Source of the DNA: XN24 sp035514535
GTDB taxonomy: Bacteria; Pseudomonadota; Gammaproteobacteria; Steroidobacterales; XN24
Assembly (NCBI GenBank): GCA_035514535.1
Contig: DATKAZ010000067.1
Span: 62,001-126,000, forward strand
Length of the DNA: 64,000 nucleotides
Direction: 5' to 3'
Positions 61,196-64,000 of the stretch are shown here, one piece after another; the stretch's first letter is position 1; every line of letters starts with the position of its first letter. A program made the translations under genes and the position numbers. The notes beneath the pieces were generated by a model. It did no database searches and was not told the DNA's origin. It was given only the letters and a program-made list of their open reading frames with translations.

Positions 61196-64000
61196 TCAAT
61201 TCCGGCCGCGCATGCCGGCCTGCAGTTCACGGACCTTCTGCCACTGTGCCTCCAGTCGCGCATGCGAGACTTTCCCACCTGCGCGCAGCTGCTGGGCGAA
61301 CAGTTGCACGCGATACTCTTCGACCATCCAGCGATAATCCTCGAAGGCGGTGGCTGCGGCGGCGCTCGACCAGGTTTCTTGCCCGCCTGAGTCGAGCCGT
61401 TGGCGATGCGGTGCGAGATCGAGCGCCTGGCGCGCCTCGCCCTTGGCGAGGGCGAGGCGTTCCATTCGTTGCAGCATCCCGCGCAGGTAGCGCGGCATGG
61501 CCGCGAGGCGCTGCACAGGTGTCCGGCTAAGGAATCCAGGGTAAACGAGTGCGGACAGCTGCGCCCGGAGGTCGCTCTCCGCGCTTGGCGCGCCCGGACC
61601 GGTGAGCCCCTGCGCCAGCCGCCGGCTGCAGTCGTCGCGTAATTCCAGGAGCGTGGCGACCGACGCGATGAAATTCTCGGCCTCCGGCACTATGCGGGCG
61701 CGCCCCGCGTCGAGACGCGCTCTGAAGTCGGCCTCGTCACGAGGCGGCTCCGCGTCGCCCGGCAGGAACACCGCCGCAAATGCCGCCGCGACGGCATCCT
61801 CGGCCAGGTCGCTGCCGGCCGCCAGGCCTCGACCGCGCAGCACGAGCGCGCGGGCGGCACGCGCGTGCTGCAGCAACGCGCGCTGCTGTTGCGGCAGGGC
61901 CAGCATGAACAGCCGCAGTAGGCCGAGATGGCCCGCGCGGACGGCGGCCTCGGGCGTCGGGAACAGCCGGCACGACACGGACGCGCCATCGTCCTGCACG
62001 GCCGGAAAAAGAACCTGGCGCACGCCACCCTGGCGCAGCTCGACACGCTCCGGCACCGGGCCGAACTGCCAGGCACGAAAACCCTCGCCGCGCCACTCGA
62101 TGGAGGCGCTACCCGCAATCGGCCTGTCACCCGCGGAAAATTCCTGCTTGAGGCTCGGGAGATCCCGCGAGGCCGCCAATGGCCGGCCATCGTCCCCAAG
62201 CAGTTCGACGCGGAATCGCAGCCATGGCTCCAGCTCGAGCCTGGCCCACGTTTCCGGCTCGACTTCGAGTCCTGCGGTCCGGCGCAGTGCCTCGGCGAGC
62301 GCCGCACGCACGTGCCCATGCCCGGGCCGCAACAAGGCCAGGCAGGCGCGTGCATGGTCCGGCACCGGGACGATCCTGCGCCGCGCAACCTTCGGCAAGG
62401 CGCGCAACATCGCCACGATTTTCTCCTCGAGCCAGCCGGGCACGAGCCAGTCGAGCAGCTGTTCATCGAGCAACGGCAACAGGTGCCGCGGCACCCCGAT
62501 CGTCGCCCCGTCGTCGTCCGCGCCGGGGTCGAAGCGGTACCGCAGGGGAAGGAGATTCCCGCCGATGGCCAGCCTGTCGGGATAGTCGTCCTTCCCCGGC
62601 AATGGCGCGCCCGTGAGGAGATCCTCCGGCGACATCCGCAGGATGCCCGGCTCCGCCTTCTCCGCCTTGCGGCGCCAGCGCTCGAACGCCGCCGCGGAGC
62701 TGACCTCCGGCGGGACCCGCGCAGCATAGAAGGCGGCGACGGCGTCCTCGCCGGCGAACAGCTCGCGCCGCCGGAGTTTCGCCTCCAGGGCCTGCACTTC
62801 GTTGACGAGCTGCCGGTTCGCCTCCAGAAAGTCGCCCCGCGTGCGAATCTCTCCACTCGCCAGCGCATCACGCAGAAAAATCTGCCGTGCACCCGCCGGA
62901 TCCACCCGCGCGTAATCGACGCGCCTGTCGGCGGCCAGCACCAGGCCATACAGGCTCACCTGCTCACGCGCGGCCACGAAGCCACGCGCCGGCTGCCAAT
63001 GCGGATCCGACCAGCTGCGCCGCACGAGGTGTGCGCCGGCCGACTCGATCCAGCCGGGCTCGACCGCCGCCGCCGTCCGGCCCCACACCCGGCCGGTCTC
63101 GACCAGTTCCGCCGCCACTACCCAGCGGGGCGGCCGCGCCGCGAGTGTGGAGTCGGGAAACAGTCGGAAGCGCACGTTGCGCGGTCCCCGGTACTCGCCC
63201 TGTTCGTCGAGCCGGCCGATGTGCGACAGCAACCCCGCCAGGATCGATCGATGCAAGGCCGCGTAATCGGCGAGGGTCCCGCTTTCCCGCAGGCCCATTT
63301 CGTGCGCGATACTTACGAGCTGGCGATGCACGTCCTGCCACTCCCGGAGCCGCAGGAAAGACAGGTAGTTGTCCCGGCACCAGCGCCTCTGGGCACTTCC
63401 CGAAGCGTGCTTGCGTTGGTCCTGCCACGTATCCCAGAGCCTGCACAGCGTCAGGAAATCCGAGCGCGGATCCCGGAATGCCGCGTGGCGTTCGTCGGCG
63501 CTGCCGGCCGCGTCGGCCGGACGTTCACGCGGATCGCGGATCGACAGCCCCGCCGCGATGACGAGCACTTCACGCAGGCAGCCGGACTGCCCCGCCGCCA
63601 GCAGCATCCGCGCCACGCGCGGATCCACCGGCAGGCGCGCGAGCCTGCGACCGACGTCCGTGACCTTGTGGTCCTCGTCCACCGCGCCGAGCTCGCGCAG
63701 CAGGCGATACCCGTCGTTGACGAACCTGCCGTCCGGGGGATCGAGGAAGGCAAACTCGTCGATGGCGCCGAGGCCGAGCGTCTCCATCTGCAGGATCACG
63801 CTCGCGAGGTTCGTGCGCCGAATCTCTGGGTCCGTGTACTCCGGCCGGGCGTCGTGATCGCTCTCCTCGTACAGGCGGATACATATACCCGCCGCCTCGC
63901 GGCCGCAGCGGCCGCGACGCTGCCAGGCGCTTGCCCGGGAGATCGCCTCCACCTGGAGGCGCTGGATCTTCGAGCGATAACTGTAGCGGCTGATCCGGGC
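61196..64000 (-). CDS. hrpA: ATP-dependent RNA helicase HrpA, C-terminal part (runs off right edge)
   Basis: About 934 codons of the C-terminal part are present; the N-terminus with Walker A and DEAH lies beyond the window. The first residues read ISRYSYRSKIQRLQVEAISRA then SAWQRRGRCGREAAG, helicase motif VI (Q-R-x-G-R). The winged-helix/ratchet (DPPDGRFVNDGYRLLRELGA, LPVDPRVARMLLAAGQ), the OB fold and the DUF3418 C-terminal domain typical of HrpA follow. It is a large DExH helicase linked to rescue of stalled ribosomes and RNA processing. Confidence 0.93.
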   Translation of the reverse strand, partial: ARISRYSYRSKIQRLQVEAISRASAWQRRGRCGREAAGICIRLYEESDHDARPEYTDPEIRRTNLASVILQMETLGLGAIDEFAFLDPPDGRFVNDGYRLLRELGAVDEDHKVTDVGRRLARLPVDPRVARMLLAAGQSGCLREVLVIAAGLSIRDPRERPADAAGSADERHAAFRDPRSDFLTLCRLWDTWQDQRKHASGSAQRRWCRDNYLSFLRLREWQDVHRQLVSIAHEMGLRESGTLADYAALHRSILAGLLSHIGRLDEQGEYRGPRNVRFRLFPDSTLAARPPRWVVAAELVETGRVWGRTAAAVEPGWIESAGAHLVRRSWSDPHWQPARGFVAAREQVSLYGLVLAADRRVDYARVDPAGARQIFLRDALASGEIRTRGDFLEANRQLVNEVQALEAKLRRRELFAGEDAVAAFYAARVPPEVSSAAAFERWRRKAEKAEPGILRMSPEDLLTGAPLPGKDDYPDRLAIGGNLLPLRYRFDPGADDDGATIGVPRHLLPLLDEQLLDWLVPGWLEEKIVAMLRALPKVARRRIVPVPDHARACLALLRPGHGHVRAALAEALRRTAGLEVEPETWARLELEPWLRFRVELLGDDGRPLAASRDLPSLKQEFSAGDRPIAGSASIEWRGEGFRAWQFGPVPERVELRQGGVRQVLFPAVQDDGASVSCRLFPTPEAAVRAGHLGLLRLFMLALPQQQRALLQHARAARALVLRGRGLAAGSDLAEDAVAAAFAAVFLPGDAEPPRDEADFRARLDAGRARIVPEAENFIASVATLLELRDDCSRRLAQGLTGPGAPSAESDLRAQLSALVYPGFLSRTPVQRLAAMPRYLRGMLQRMERLALAKGEARQALDLAPHRQRLDSGGQETWSSAAAATAFEDYRWMVEEYRVQLFAQQLRAGGKVSHARLEAQWQKVRELQAGMRGRN

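Overview
The window is about 65% GC chromosomal DNA from a proteobacterium, most likely a gammaproteobacterium. Evidence for this is a complete ccmABCDEFGHI cytochrome c maturation operon, AceK-type isocitrate dehydrogenase with the glyoxylate shunt genes, ATP-dependent PEP carboxykinase, HrpA, and a near-perfect gammaproteobacterial dif site at 7130-7157. That dif site places the window at the replication terminus. I cannot name a genus.

Layout. 1-3.1 kb: end of a thioredoxin-reductase-like flavoprotein, a YihY/BrkB membrane protein, and a ribbon-helix-helix regulator upstream of a PHB-depolymerase-type esterase; a 27-bp inverted repeat covers the regulator's start. 3.1-7.16 kb: a low-GC mosaic integrated at dif. 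It is bounded and subdivided by XerC/XerD-type sites and carries an HUH rolling-circle Rep, a phage-type helix-turn-helix protein and two HEPN-type proteins, with no coat or assembly genes. It looks like a satellite of dif-integrating filamentous phages plus a smaller Xer-bounded module holding only one HEPN gene, next to the remnant of a third element. 7.3-15.3 kb: a Wolinella-type diheme fumarate reductase (frdCAB), pckA, a DASS carboxylate transporter, a MaoC-type hydratase and an acyl-CoA-binding protein. 15.3-22.2 kb: the ccm operon. 22.4-27.6 kb: propionyl-CoA synthetase, a lipoprotein, a TPR membrane protein and a DUF502 protein; then tRNA-Leu and tRNA-Cys.

27.9-39.5 kb: a stress/anaerobiosis-type island. 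It holds a phosphoribosyltransferase, an alpha/beta hydrolase, a host-attachment-like protein, a LonB N-terminal fragment, a PRPP-synthetase paralog, a kinase-like protein, a solitary GroEL, RtcB with archease, a CBS protein, a class II ribonucleotide reductase N-terminal fragment, a CapA-like phosphoesterase and a helix-hairpin-helix protein. Four FNR/ANR-type boxes sit in its three divergent intergenic regions, so I infer a shared oxygen- or NO-responsive regulon. An integrase remnant and tRNA-Gly close this region.

40-64 kb: housekeeping and central metabolism on mostly the minus strand: pgsA, uvrC, a family-5 type uracil-DNA glycosylase, icd, aceA, aceB, a thioredoxin-fold/TPR protein, an M28 peptidase and class II DAHP synthase; then a saccharopine dehydrogenase plus antiquitin-type aldehyde dehydrogenase pair (lysine breakdown), two secreted paralogs with a peptidoglycan-binding-like module, a half-length asparaginase-like protein, NfeD plus slipin, a DegV-like protein, and the C-terminal 930 or so residues of HrpA running off the right edge. 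Metabolically the window joins acyl-CoA and propionate use, the glyoxylate bypass, gluconeogenesis from oxaloacetate and fumarate respiration.
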